From positions 1 to 64,000 of the forward strand of contig CALYQQ010000008.1 of assembly GCA_945288535.1 (NCBI GenBank): a stretch of 64,000 bases of DNA, in the 5' to 3' direction. The stretch comes from an uncultured Enterobacterales bacterium. Lineage in GTDB: Bacteria > Pseudomonadota > Gammaproteobacteria > Enterobacterales > CALYQQ01. Each line of letters starts with the position of its first letter. Positions within the stretch are counted from its first letter, which is position 1. The notes beneath the pieces were generated by a model. The model was given only the letters and a program-made list of their open reading frames with translations, did no database searches and had not been told where the DNA came from. Position numbers and translations under genes: made by a program. This document shows, piece by piece, positions 31,509-40,743 of the stretch.

Positions 31509-33023
31509 ATGTATACGATCGGCATCGATATTGGTACGACAAATTGTAAAGTATGTTTGTTTGCAATTCCTTCTCTGGAATTAATTCATCAGCACAGTTT
31601 CAGAACACCAAAAAGGGTGGATGGAGAACATACTGATTTTAATGTTCATCTTATCTGGGATGGCATAATCCATGGAATCACTACAATAACAACTGTTCTA
31701 AATGATGCAATACAAATCAGTGCAATCGCTGTTGCCAGTGTCGGTGAAACCGGTGTTTTACTTGACGATAATAATAATATTATTGGTCCAGTACTAACAT
31801 GGTATGACACACGACCAAAAAAACAACTGGAAGATATTGTTTCCGTCATAAATATTGAGCAACTCTATGAAATAACGGGTATTCCTGCGCATTCAAATTA
31901 CAGCATAAATAAAATAAAGTGGTTACAGGATAATATTAGTAATGGGCGATCAGGTCGTAAATGGCTGTGCCTGGCGGAATATATTGCCTTTAAATTATCT
32001 GGTATGAAGTATTCAGAATACTCCCTGGCATCACGGACAATGGCATTAAATATTGCAACCATGCACTGGGATGAACAACTTATAAAGGCGGCTAAACTTT
32101 CTACTTCTTTATTTAATCCGCTGGTTCAGGCTGGGGTGGCAATTGGTAACGTTACACCTGATATTGCTAACCTGACTGGATTGTCGACAAAAACCCGTGT
32201 CACTATCGCCGGGCATGATCATATGTGCGGTTCTGTGGCTGTGGGTCTAAACAATGAAGAGCAAATCTTAAATTCCACAGGAACGTCAGAGGGATTACTC
32301 GTTGTAACCCGAACAGTTAATAATACCGCCCGTTTCTTTCGTGCTCGGGTGTCAAATGGCATACATGTCCTTCCAGGGCACTATTCTTTGTATGCCTCAT
32401 TGCCTTCTGCAGGATATGCTATTGAATGGTTCAGAAACCTCTTTGAGATCGATATGCCCGCCTTCTTAAGGATGATAGAAACGCTATGCACTGAGCAAGA
32501 TAAGCTCGTGTTGGGGGCACTTGATGGTATCTTTATTCCTCATTTGCGTGGTAGCGGTCCTCCAGACAGAAATACTTGGTCACAAGCATTACTTTACGGT
32601 TTTAACGATAAATCCCGACCGAGAGATTTACTACGTTTTGTATTCCAGGGGCTATGTTTTGAACTCAAAAACCTGCTCGATTTATACGAAATATTGACAG
32701 GAAAAATTTATCCTGTCGTGAATGTCATTGGTGCTGCTTGCAAAAATCCATATTGGTTGCAGCTTAAGGCTAACATTCTCAATCGGGAAATCGTGGCTTG
32801 TCATGTGAGTGAGGCTGTTAGTAGAGGTGCCGCTATATTGGCAGCAAAAGCAGTAGGTGTTGACATAGCTCATCTATGCGGAATAGATAAAGCACAAACC
32901 CAGCATTATCTGCCAGAAAGTAAAGCCGTTTCTCACTATCAAGCCATTTATACTCAGGTTTATAAGCCGCTTTATGAATTCAAGATGCGAACGGAACATT
33001 TTTATAATGGAGCTAATTTATGA
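31509..33023 (+). CDS. FGGY-family carbohydrate kinase
   Basis: The FGGY family includes xylulo-, glycero- and gluconokinases that phosphorylate free sugars or polyols with ATP. The 504-residue product starts with the nucleotide-binding IGIDIGTTNCKVCLF. It has the sugar-site block WYDTRPKKQLEDI, the second ATPase motif VTIAGHDHMCGSVAVGL, and near the C-terminus VVNVIGAACKNPYWLQLKANIL and SRGAAILAAKAVG. GGGAGAGAG precedes the ATG, and the gene ends overlapping the next by 4 bases. A kinase for free sugar inside a PTS locus is unusual: it may act on a dephospho-sugar or on a ketose phosphate. Confidence 0.9.
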   Translation: MYTIGIDIGTTNCKVCLFAIPSLELIHQHSFRTPKRVDGEHTDFNVHLIWDGIIHGITTITTVLNDAIQISAIAVASVGETGVLLDDNNNIIGPVLTWYDTRPKKQLEDIVSVINIEQLYEITGIPAHSNYSINKIKWLQDNISNGRSGRKWLCLAEYIAFKLSGMKYSEYSLASRTMALNIATMHWDEQLIKAAKLSTSLFNPLVQAGVAIGNVTPDIANLTGLSTKTRVTIAGHDHMCGSVAVGLNNEEQILNSTGTSEGLLVVTRTVNNTARFFRARVSNGIHVLPGHYSLYASLPSAGYAIEWFRNLFEIDMPAFLRMIETLCTEQDKLVLGALDGIFIPHLRGSGPPDRNTWSQALLYGFNDKSRPRDLLRFVFQGLCFELKNLLDLYEILTGKIYPVVNVIGAACKNPYWLQLKANILNREIVACHVSEAVSRGAAILAAKAVGVDIAHLCGIDKAQTQHYLPESKAVSHYQAIYTQVYKPLYEFKMRTEHFYNGANL

Positions 33024-34054
33024 AAGCCAGTGTTTACTACAGTAAAAATGATATTCGATACGAAGATGTCGATATACCAGAAATAGGTGATGGCGATATG
33101 CTCATAAAAATGCACGCCTGTGGTCTTTGTGGAACAGATATTCATAAAATGCAGCATCAGACGGTTATTGGCCCAGTGATCCTTGGCCATGAAGTTTCAG
33201 GTGAAATTGTAAAAATCGGCAAAGAGATCACACACTATCAAGTTGGTGAGCGCGTAGTGACCGCCATTCATGTTCCTTGTTTTAATTGTCATTACTGCGA
33301 TAGAGGTTTTTTCACCTTATGCGATCAGTTTAAGAAAACAAATCTGGATCCGGGGGGATTCAGTGAATTTATTCGTATTCCGCATTTACATGTCAAACAC
33401 CTAACTCACCGAATTATCGACAGCCTAGATTGGGAGCGTGCAGCCATGATTGAGCCGGTTGCCTGTTGTTTACATGGGATGAAATCTGCCAATATCCATC
33501 CTCAAGATACAGTGTTGGTTATGGGCGGTGGTACCATCGGCCTGATTAGTGCTCAATTGGCAGCCTTAAAAAGCGCTTCTACCGTAATAGTTTCTGATTT
33601 ATCCCGTTTTAAACGCGAACTCGCGCTAAAGATAGGAGTAACCTATGCGATCGATCCTATAAAAGAAAAGCTTGAAACTAGGGTAGCAGAAATCACCCAG
33701 GGAAAAGGACCTGACGTCATTATCATTGCTGCAGGCGTGTCATCATTGGTCTCCCAGGCTGTCAATATTGTACGTCGTGGAGGAAGAATTGTTGTCTTCT
33801 CACCATTTGATAACATCCCGATTGTAAAAATTGATGCTAGTAGGTTGTTTCGGGACGAAATTTCAATCGTGGGTACTTATTCACTTACACCTTATGACAT
33901 GAAAGAAGCGATTGAGATTGTGGAAAAAAACAAAATTAATATCAAAGATATGATCACGCATACCTGGTCACTTTCCCGTATTAGTGAAGCGATTGAGTTT
34001 GCTTCTAATCCTAATAATGATGTACTGAAAATCATTATTAATGCTGAAAAATAG
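33020..34054 (+). CDS. Zinc-dependent polyol dehydrogenase (GatD/sorbitol dehydrogenase-like)
   Basis: This medium-chain dehydrogenase probably oxidises the polyol or polyol phosphate to a ketose, as GatD does for galactitol-1-phosphate. The 344-residue product has catalytic zinc ligands in ACGLCGTDIHK and LGHEVSGEIV and a complete structural-zinc set of four Cys in CFNCHYCDRGFFTLC. EPVACCLHGM and the Rossmann motif VLVMGGGTIGLISAQLA bind zinc and NAD. The ATGA overlap with the kinase stop implies translational coupling. Confidence 0.92.
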   Translation: MKASVYYSKNDIRYEDVDIPEIGDGDMLIKMHACGLCGTDIHKMQHQTVIGPVILGHEVSGEIVKIGKEITHYQVGERVVTAIHVPCFNCHYCDRGFFTLCDQFKKTNLDPGGFSEFIRIPHLHVKHLTHRIIDSLDWERAAMIEPVACCLHGMKSANIHPQDTVLVMGGGTIGLISAQLAALKSASTVIVSDLSRFKRELALKIGVTYAIDPIKEKLETRVAEITQGKGPDVIIIAAGVSSLVSQAVNIVRRGGRIVVFSPFDNIPIVKIDASRLFRDEISIVGTYSLTPYDMKEAIEIVEKNKINIKDMITHTWSLSRISEAIEFASNPNNDVLKIIINAEK

Positions 34055-34197
34055 CAGGGGGAGCCTACAGTTTTGTGTTGTAGTTCTTAGATGAAGGAAA
34101 GATTTTGTCGTACGAGTATACTTATGCTGGGCTGAAACTGTGAAGTTAGTCATATAGTTAAATTTTGAAAAACGCTGTATTATCAGTAGTTGTTCAT

Positions 34198-34209
34198 ACT
34201 TGTATACAG
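34198..34209 (+). promoter_or_regulatory. Candidate operator ahead of the GntR gene
   Basis: ACTTGTATACAG contains a GTATAC core and a TTGTATA half shared with the sites at 29149-29172. It lies 29 bases before the regulator start, a position fit for autoregulation. The 183-base gap after the dehydrogenase suggests a separate promoter here. Confidence 0.3.
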
Positions 34210-34237
34210 ATGATCTACACACGGGAGAAAGCACCAC

Positions 34238-34981
34238 ATGGGTACTATACTGCAAGATTCTGAAATTCCATTATATATGCAAGTTTCTGAATGGATTCGC
34301 GGAAAAATTTATAAAGGTGAACTAGGTAAGGGGGACAGGATCCCTTCTGAAAATCAAATCATGGAAATACTTCAGGTCAGTAGAGGTACGGTAAAAAAAG
34401 GCGTCACTCTGCTAGTCAATGAAGGTTTATTAGTTCAGGTACAAGGAAAAGGAACTTTTGTGAAGAAAGAAAATATCTCTTATTCCTTGGGAGAAGGCTT
34501 GTTGTCTTTCGCAGAATCGCTTGAGAGTCAGCATTTATCTTTTACAACTAACGTGATCGAGTCATATATAGAGAAGGCGGCAAAAAGCGTAGCTATAAAA
34601 TTACAAATAGAGCCAGGAACACCTGTTTTTTATCTTAAAAGGATCCGTAGTGTGGATAGGGAAAAGGTTATGTTAATTGAAAACAGGATCAATATTTCGC
34701 TCTGTCCAGGAATAACTGAAGTTGATTTTAATAAGCACAACTTATTTCAGACTGTCGAAGTGATGACGGGACGAAAAATTGAATATTCAGAGAGCCGCTA
34801 TGCTGCAAAAATCGTGGGCAGCGAACGGGGACACTATTTAGACGTAAATGAAGAGGCGCCAGTACTTCATTTGGAACAACTCGTATTTCTCGATAATCAC
34901 AAACCATTTGATTTTGGAAATGTCTGGCTGAAATCAGATAAATATTATTTGGGTACTGTACTTCAACGAAGGAAGAGGTAA
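34238..34981 (+). CDS. GntR/HutC-family transcriptional regulator
   Basis: The 247-residue product has an N-terminal winged helix (about 10-75) with RIPSENQIMEILQVSRGTVK and the wing GLLVQVQGKGTFVKKE. A UTRA ligand domain (about 90-240) follows, with PGTPVFYLKRIR and a C-terminal FDFGNVWLKSDKYYL strand. HutC-type regulators usually sense a sugar phosphate and repress the neighbouring catabolic genes. CGGGAGAAAG precedes the ATG. It is followed after 5 bases by the aldolase gene, so both are probably co-transcribed. Confidence 0.93.
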   Translation: MGTILQDSEIPLYMQVSEWIRGKIYKGELGKGDRIPSENQIMEILQVSRGTVKKGVTLLVNEGLLVQVQGKGTFVKKENISYSLGEGLLSFAESLESQHLSFTTNVIESYIEKAAKSVAIKLQIEPGTPVFYLKRIRSVDREKVMLIENRINISLCPGITEVDFNKHNLFQTVEVMTGRKIEYSESRYAAKIVGSERGHYLDVNEEAPVLHLEQLVFLDNHKPFDFGNVWLKSDKYYLGTVLQRRKR

Positions 34982-34986
34982 ATATC

Positions 34987-35826
34987 ATGCCATTAGTAAA
35001 CGGTAATATTCTGCTCGATCGTATCCGTGAAAAACATATCCTAGCGGGTGCATTCAATACGACTAATCTTGAAACAACCATTTCTATTCTGAACGCAATT
35101 GAGCGTTCAGGATTACCTAACTTTATACAGATTGCACCGACAAATGCAAAATTATCCGGTTATGATTATATTTATGAAATAGTGAGGAAACGTGCTTCGA
35201 CGATGGATGTACCGGTTAGTCTTCACCTTGACCATGGTAAAGAATTAGATGATGTTAAGCAGGCGGTGCGTGCAGGCTTTACCTCCGTCATGATTGATGG
35301 AGCAGAACTACCCTATGAAGAAAATATTGCGTTTACTAAAGAAGCTGTAGATTTTTGCAAATCCTTTAGCATCCCTGTTGAAGCGGAACTCGGTGCGATT
35401 TTGGGAAAAGAAGATGAGCATATTAGCGAGGCAGATTGTAAGACAGATGTTAATCAGGTTCGTCGTTTTGTCGAAGAGACGGGCTGTAGCATGCTGGCGG
35501 TTTCTGTTGGAAATGTCCACGGACTGGAAGATATTCCTCGCATCGATATTTCATTGTTAAAGCAAATTGCGGAGGTATGTCCATGTCCATTGGTTATTCA
35601 CGGTGGTTCTGGAATTGATGAAGCTATTATCCGTAGTTTTGTAAAATATAATGTTGTTAAAATCAATATAGCTAGTGATTTGCGTAAGGCATTTATTACT
35701 ACTGTTGGTCAGGCCTGGACACAAAATAATAATGAGGCAAACCTGGCAAAAGTGATGTCAGGCGCAAAAGCGGCTGTGGAAGCGAATGTTTATAATAAAA
35801 TACGGATGATGAATCAGACATCCTAA
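34987..35826 (+). CDS. Class II ketose-bisphosphate aldolase (GatY/KbaY/FbaA family)
   Basis: A zinc-dependent aldolase that would split a ketose-1,6-bisphosphate into dihydroxyacetone phosphate and an aldehyde. The 279 residues are close to GatY and KbaY (284-286). Zinc ligands and phosphate site: VSLHLDHGKELDDVKQA, the later VEAELGAILGKED, VSVGNVHGLEDIP, VIHGGSGID and KINIASDLRKAF. GAGG before the ATG is strong. In the Gat pathway tagatose-1,6-bisphosphate is cleaved; the natural substrate here could be that or a related ketose phosphate. Confidence 0.9.
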   Translation: MPLVNGNILLDRIREKHILAGAFNTTNLETTISILNAIERSGLPNFIQIAPTNAKLSGYDYIYEIVRKRASTMDVPVSLHLDHGKELDDVKQAVRAGFTSVMIDGAELPYEENIAFTKEAVDFCKSFSIPVEAELGAILGKEDEHISEADCKTDVNQVRRFVEETGCSMLAVSVGNVHGLEDIPRIDISLLKQIAEVCPCPLVIHGGSGIDEAIIRSFVKYNVVKINIASDLRKAFITTVGQAWTQNNNEANLAKVMSGAKAAVEANVYNKIRMMNQTS

Positions 35827-35869
35827 TACATTATTATTTTTTATTTAGTAAACAGCATTGGAAGCAAAA

Positions 35870-36142
35870 ATGATTCGAGAAAATATTCGCGTTATAAATA
35901 GCACGGGTCTACATACACGACCGGCAGCTATTTTTATCAAAACACTGAAAAAATATGATGCATCTGTAATAGTTATCAATAATGGCAAAAAAATTGTTAT
36001 TCAGGGTATGATGAGTATATTAGAGGCCGGAATTAAGGGGAATGCTAATATTGAAATTATCTGTGAAGGGCCTGATGAACTGGTATTAATGGATGAAATT
36101 AAAGAATTATTTGCTAGCGGTTTTGGAGAGAAACTCAAATAA
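35870..36142 (+). CDS. HPr-family phosphocarrier protein
   Basis: A phosphocarrier between enzyme I and the EIIA of the same locus. With the ATG at 35870 the product has 90 residues and the active-site histidine falls at position 15 (INSTGLHTRPA), exactly as in canonical HPr. GGAAG 6 bases upstream also supports that start over the TTG at 35858. The segment around position 46, where Gram-positive HPr carries a regulatory Ser, reads VIQGMMSILEAGI, so Ser-46 is replaced. A locus-specific HPr is unusual in enterobacteria, which normally use PtsH. Last gene of the locus. Confidence 0.92.
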   Translation: MIRENIRVINSTGLHTRPAAIFIKTLKKYDASVIVINNGKKIVIQGMMSILEAGIKGNANIEIICEGPDELVLMDEIKELFASGFGEKLK

Positions 36143-37554
36143 TTCATTTTACTTCAGGGAACATCATACTTTGTTAATCGGCCAATATGTATTCAAAAAA
36201 GCAGTAATATTGTGATTAAACACAGTATTATTGCGAAAAGCGATATATTTCTACTTGCGTAAATATCGTTGATTGGAATTTGACTAGCATCAAAAAAGAT
36301 CGACTCGCCTTGCTAAACTATGATACTTCGGCTACTGATAAGAAATACTTATCTATCTTTCCGGCAAGAGTACTGCATCTGGCGCGATTATTGCCTGAAA
36401 CCCATTGAGCGACCAGAATGGGTCATCCTGGTATAAATTTCTTCAATTGTGGAAGAGATAAGCTCACATTGGATCTGCTCAGCATGTATATCCGATATTA
36501 ACATAAGCTTATACGCTATTTGGGGGAGCCCGCGCAAAAATATTGTATATGATAAGCTTCTTATTGCAGATGACGCTATACCTGTTTTAATTATGCATTG
36601 CTGAAAAGAGGAACGGCGTCGGGTAGCTGGCCGATTATTTTAAAAGCCCAAGGACGAATAGCAATAAGATAGGTGGTAAGTCTAATAGCGGCATCTTGTG
36701 GCCACTTTATTCAGGGGTAGCGAAACTAATCAATGAGGTAGTAACGATGGCATTCTAGATGAAAATAACCTGCCGGATCCACCGAGCTTTATCGCATACT
36801 GGAGATAAATGAAGAAAAAAGAGAAGACCGAGTGCAGAGGCTCAAATCGAATGGTCACGAATCGCAAGGTAGTGTCAAAGCGTAATCATCAATGTCAATG
36901 AACAGCGAGCAGGGGAGACACATTAGATAATAATCCTGAAAAACACTAAAATCTAGTATACGATAGCGAGGACTGGTCTATAGTAAGCCAATGTTATTTA
37001 ATCTTTTTCAGCAGTGTAAATATGGTAGCACCTAGTCTATTCTGCCCAACTATCCACAATTGAGTGCTAGGATCAGCTTGGCTTACTCCCTATCTGCAGC
37101 GAATCAGGCATTGACCCTTTACGGCACTTTATTTAGCAAAATGATTAGATTATTTCATCGACATATCTTCATCACGATAGCCACTGATACACATCATGCT
37201 TGCAGTTAGATGAATATAGCTACTCACTCAAATACCCATTACGGACGGAATATACCTGATACTGTGCATCGGTTGTACCACTTAAGCAATAACCAAATTA
37301 TTAGATTTATCAGGAAATAATTAAAAGTTCTTACCTTCTGGTAAGGTTGATACGCGCATTGAATACTGAGAAGCTATAATTAAATCCATATTAGCAATTA
37401 ATATGCTTGTTTTTTTCATTATTAAATGCGATGCTTATATCACAGACAAGGTCATCTATTAATCTTTATTGATTAGATGTCTTTGTATACAATTATGCCT
37501 ACCCTATATTTTACGGTTATTACATTTGGATTCATCTTCTGTTGGAGCATGGCT
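36143..37554. other. Gene-free, less AT-rich spacer with likely gene remnants
   Basis: About 1.4 kb between the PTS locus and the antibiotic cluster. It is less AT-rich than the typical spacers of this window, and all frames are interrupted. Protein-like pieces on the plus strand include MGHPGINFFNCGRDKLTLDL near 36420-36480 and LADYFKSPRTNSNKIGGKS near 36630-36690. None could be assigned to a family. It is most likely eroded coding DNA, perhaps including mobile-element remnants, but no terminal inverted repeats or transposase motif was seen. Confidence 0.4.
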
Positions 37555-38736
37555 ATGTTAACAGAAAAATGGGTTCCATTACCCTTTATCCTTGTTGTTT
37601 CCTTATTAGCTGGGTGCATAGAAGTGGATATGTCTGTTCCCAGCTTTCCTGATATGGCCGTAAGCTTTGGTGTTTCTGAAGGTTATATTCAGCGTACGAT
37701 TACTTATAACTTCTTGGGATTTGTATTTGGTGCGTTGATTTATGGTCCATTGTCAGAGTCGATTGGTCGGCGTAAAACTATGCTGATCGGTGGTGCAATC
37801 ATGCTATTGGGTGCTCTAGGATGTACCTACGCTACTTCAATTGATTTCTTGATGCTATCTCGTTTTATGCAAGGACTAGGTGCTTGTACGCCAGTAGTCG
37901 TTGTTTACGCGATTATAGCAGATCGTTATCAAGGGGCGACAATGTATAGTATGATCGGCCTAGTGAATGCTTTCATCTCAATCTTTATGTCATTGGCCCC
38001 AATCATTGGTGGCTGGATTAACAAGTATTGGGGGTGGCGTGGGAACTATGCAGTTGTCGCAGTGATTACTACAGCGGCTGTCCTACTGGAGTTGTTCTTC
38101 CTACCGGAAACAAAAAAAGAAAAAACGGCATTCGATTTTAAAACGATTTTGAGAAGCTATTTACGACTGACGGCAAATTTCCGATTTATTCAATTGTCGT
38201 TAATTCCCTCCCTTTTCTTTGCTGCTTATATGGTATTCATTGCTTCTAGTGCTTTTCTTTATCGTGAAACTTTTGCATTATCGCTGCCATCATTTGTGGT
38301 TCACTTCTTTATTATTGTATCATCTTTTTCAATACCTAGCCTCTTTTCCGCTCGTATTATTGCGATGTTAGGTGGCGATAAACGCGCTGAGAAAATCGGC
38401 ATGATATTAGCCATCGTCAGCATTTTTTCTTTGTTACTCGCAACGACGCCTTATGCGATTACCATACTAATGAGTCTGTTCTGTTTTGGTTTTGCAATTT
38501 GCTATCCGACCTTGTTCGCTCGTTCTATGAGTGTCTATCCTGAAATCTATGGGGTGGCAGCTTCCTATACCATGAGTATACGATCGTTGCTTGTCGTAGC
38601 GATTACGGGAATGGCCAGCTATATTTTTGTTGGTCGGCCAGAAGAAATGAGTTATGTGATGGCAAGCGTAGTAGGGTTGGTTGTATTGTTATCAATGTTA
38701 AGTTTTATAGCAGTTCCAAGTAAAGTTAAAGAATAG
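37555..38736 (+). CDS. MFS drug-efflux transporter, Bcr/CflA type; likely self-resistance exporter
   Basis: This major facilitator antiporter has twelve predicted membrane segments. With this start it has 393 residues. The Bcr/CflA pattern is visible: DMSVPSFPDMAVSFGVSEG, LIYGPLSESIGRRKTMLIGG (the MFS loop 2-3 motif), FMQGLGACTPVVVVYAI, and ETKKEKTAF before the central loop. The open frame extends to an ATG at 37477, adding 26 hydrophobic residues, but GGAG lies 7 bases before the ATG at 37555. It heads the antibiotic cluster in the same orientation. Althiomycin producers carry such an exporter, so a resistance role is the natural inference. Confidence 0.88.
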   Translation: MLTEKWVPLPFILVVSLLAGCIEVDMSVPSFPDMAVSFGVSEGYIQRTITYNFLGFVFGALIYGPLSESIGRRKTMLIGGAIMLLGALGCTYATSIDFLMLSRFMQGLGACTPVVVVYAIIADRYQGATMYSMIGLVNAFISIFMSLAPIIGGWINKYWGWRGNYAVVAVITTAAVLLELFFLPETKKEKTAFDFKTILRSYLRLTANFRFIQLSLIPSLFFAAYMVFIASSAFLYRETFALSLPSFVVHFFIIVSSFSIPSLFSARIIAMLGGDKRAEKIGMILAIVSIFSLLLATTPYAITILMSLFCFGFAICYPTLFARSMSVYPEIYGVAASYTMSIRSLLVVAITGMASYIFVGRPEEMSYVMASVVGLVVLLSMLSFIAVPSKVKE

Positions 38737-38833
38737 ATAATAAATCTCGTGTGATCCCCAGCTAAATAGTTATATTTGGCTAGGTGCGGTATGACTTTTA
38801 AATTTCAGGCATTCCTTCATTTGGAGATTATCT

Positions 38834-39790
38834 ATGGAAAGTGAAACTATGGTTTCAAAAGGTGGACTTTCTGCCGCTTATACTGATAAATGGGAGCAAC
38901 GCTCATCAATAAGAACTCGCCCTGGTAAATTTATCGATTTTACTATTCCTGGTGCGTTCTTCCCCGAAAAAAATCAACCAATATTTTTGACTGATGTGAT
39001 GATCAGCATAGATAATAAACGAAAGTCAAAAATACTTACGCAGTCACTATTTAAATATCTCAATGATATCGTTAATCTTGAAATTAAACTTATTAACTCC
39101 GCATGTAATAAGATTATTTACAACGATCTTGCAATAAAATTCGATGAACAGATTAAGTTAAATGCGTATACCGTGATCATCGATGAATATTATCATGTTT
39201 ATATCGCTAGACACATGATTAATCAACTGAGGGAGCACGATGCCGATATGGGTACATTAAGCTACCCAGACTCGGATGCTTATGTCGCTGTTGTAGAAGT
39301 GATGAGGCGACTTCCGGAACGTTACCATGACATTTTTGAGATCATTGCAGTATGCATTTTCGAAACGACTCTAGTGAGAGAACTCGTAGAGTTTTTTAAT
39401 AGTGAAGACGTTCATCCATCAATAAAATATTACGTTAATGACCATATGAACGATGAGTCTAGACACTATATTTTCTTTCTCGAATTACTTGAATATATTT
39501 GGAAAAGGCTTGGAGAAAATGATCGAGATATTATCGGTGGGCAAATAGCTGATTTCGTAAAAATGTATCTGAATGTAGAGTCAGAAAAACAATTTAATAT
39601 TGAGCTATTATCGAAAATCACTCATGACCATAAAGCAAGTGAGGAATCAATTAATAAGGTTTATCGCGGTTTTGAAGTAACGCCAGATGTCCCCATTGTT
39701 AAGAATGTGTTGATGGCTTTAAAACGAACGAATATTTTGGACTCATCGACAGTGCGGCAGGGATTTGAAAACATTGGGTGGATAATTTAA
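38834..39790 (+). CDS. AurF/CmlI-type diiron N-oxygenase
   Basis: Members of this non-haem diiron family oxidise amines stepwise to hydroxylamines, nitroso or nitro groups (AurF, CmlI). The 318-residue product has the iron-ligand motifs of that family: IDEYYHVYIARH (E-x2-H), FETTLVRELVEF, and MNDESRHYIFFLELLEYIW (D-E-x2-H). In the cluster the expected job is N-oxidation of the amino group of the loading glycine to the oxime found at one end of althiomycin. Substrate and timing are inferred. GGAG precedes the ATG by 8 bases. The spacing of 97 bases to the exporter allows one transcript. Confidence 0.82.
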   Translation: MESETMVSKGGLSAAYTDKWEQRSSIRTRPGKFIDFTIPGAFFPEKNQPIFLTDVMISIDNKRKSKILTQSLFKYLNDIVNLEIKLINSACNKIIYNDLAIKFDEQIKLNAYTVIIDEYYHVYIARHMINQLREHDADMGTLSYPDSDAYVAVVEVMRRLPERYHDIFEIIAVCIFETTLVRELVEFFNSEDVHPSIKYYVNDHMNDESRHYIFFLELLEYIWKRLGENDRDIIGGQIADFVKMYLNVESEKQFNIELLSKITHDHKASEESINKVYRGFEVTPDVPIVKNVLMALKRTNILDSSTVRQGFENIGWII

Positions 39791-39805
39791 TCATGGGGAC
39801 TGAGT

Positions 39806-40717
39806 ATGGATAACTTCATGTCGCATAAAACACATTCTAAGTTAGCCAATTTAACGGAAACAAAAATAGTAGCTAATGAAATAAAAACACGTTTACGAAA
39901 TAGCAAGTCACTTATTCTTCCATTAGAAAGAAACCTTGAACTCGTCGATCAATTGACGGAGTTTGAGTTAGGTCGTTTTCTTTTGCATAACAGAGGCCTT
40001 AATGGTTACTGGACGTCTTACATTTTCCAGCATCCAACCGGAAAACCCGCCGAACACAGGTTAGAGGATTGGTTACTGAATCGTTCGCTGCTCAGCCGTG
40101 CTCGTGAGCGTTACTATCGATATCAGACCTTATTGTCGGAGTTAATAACCAAGGCGAAAACCTTGGCTTCAATTCCATGTGGTGTAATGGATGATTTATT
40201 GGATCTGAATTACAACGGTCATGAAGGGGTGCAATTAATTGGCATTGATCTTGACCCGGAGTCACTTCATTATGCCAGCGAAAAGGCCAAGCGGGTAGGT
40301 ATGTCGGAGCATTGCCAATTCTTTCAACAAAATGCTTGGGAATTAAAAGAAAAAAACGCGTTCGATGTGATTACTAGCAATGGACTAAATATGTATGAAC
40401 CCGACGCTAAGAGATTAATTGCTTTATATCGTAAATTTTACGAGGCACTAAGACCAGGGGGGACCTTATTACTTAGTTTTCTCACACCACCGCCGGAAAA
40501 GAATGCACCTGCCAGTGACTGGGATAAATATGAAACGCCTATGGCTGATCTTTTGCAAGAGTTTGCGATCTTTGGCGATATTATTCAGGCTACCTACCTT
40601 AATTTCACTTCAGAAGATGAAATCAGGCAACAAATAACCCAAATAGGGTTCAAGGTTAAAGATATCAACTATAGCTCACGTGGCGTATTGCCAATTCTAG
40701 TGGCAGTAAAACCCTGA
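39806..40717 (+). CDS. SAM-dependent methyltransferase, predicted O-methyltransferase
   Basis: The 303-residue product has a class I Rossmann methyltransferase core from about residue 110. It includes SIPCGVMDDLLDL at the SAM-loop position (a variant of the usual GxGxG), LIGIDLDPESLHYASEKA (acidic residue binding the ribose), FDVITSNGLNMY and LRPGGTLLLSFLTPPPE. An N-terminal helical cap (1-105) has no clear family name. In this cluster the logical acceptor is the enol oxygen of the pyrrolinone ring, giving the methoxy group of althiomycin. It begins 15 bases after the N-oxygenase stop. Confidence 0.82.
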   Translation: MDNFMSHKTHSKLANLTETKIVANEIKTRLRNSKSLILPLERNLELVDQLTEFELGRFLLHNRGLNGYWTSYIFQHPTGKPAEHRLEDWLLNRSLLSRARERYYRYQTLLSELITKAKTLASIPCGVMDDLLDLNYNGHEGVQLIGIDLDPESLHYASEKAKRVGMSEHCQFFQQNAWELKEKNAFDVITSNGLNMYEPDAKRLIALYRKFYEALRPGGTLLLSFLTPPPEKNAPASDWDKYETPMADLLQEFAIFGDIIQATYLNFTSEDEIRQQITQIGFKVKDINYSSRGVLPILVAVKP

Positions 40718-40743
40718 TAACCTAAACCAAAAGAGTAATCTCC

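Noticed and set aside
37477-37554. Upstream start of the exporter
   Set aside because: It would add an odd extra hydrophobic segment before the Bcr/CflA start and has no ribosome binding site, whereas the ATG at 37555 has GGAG at proper spacing.
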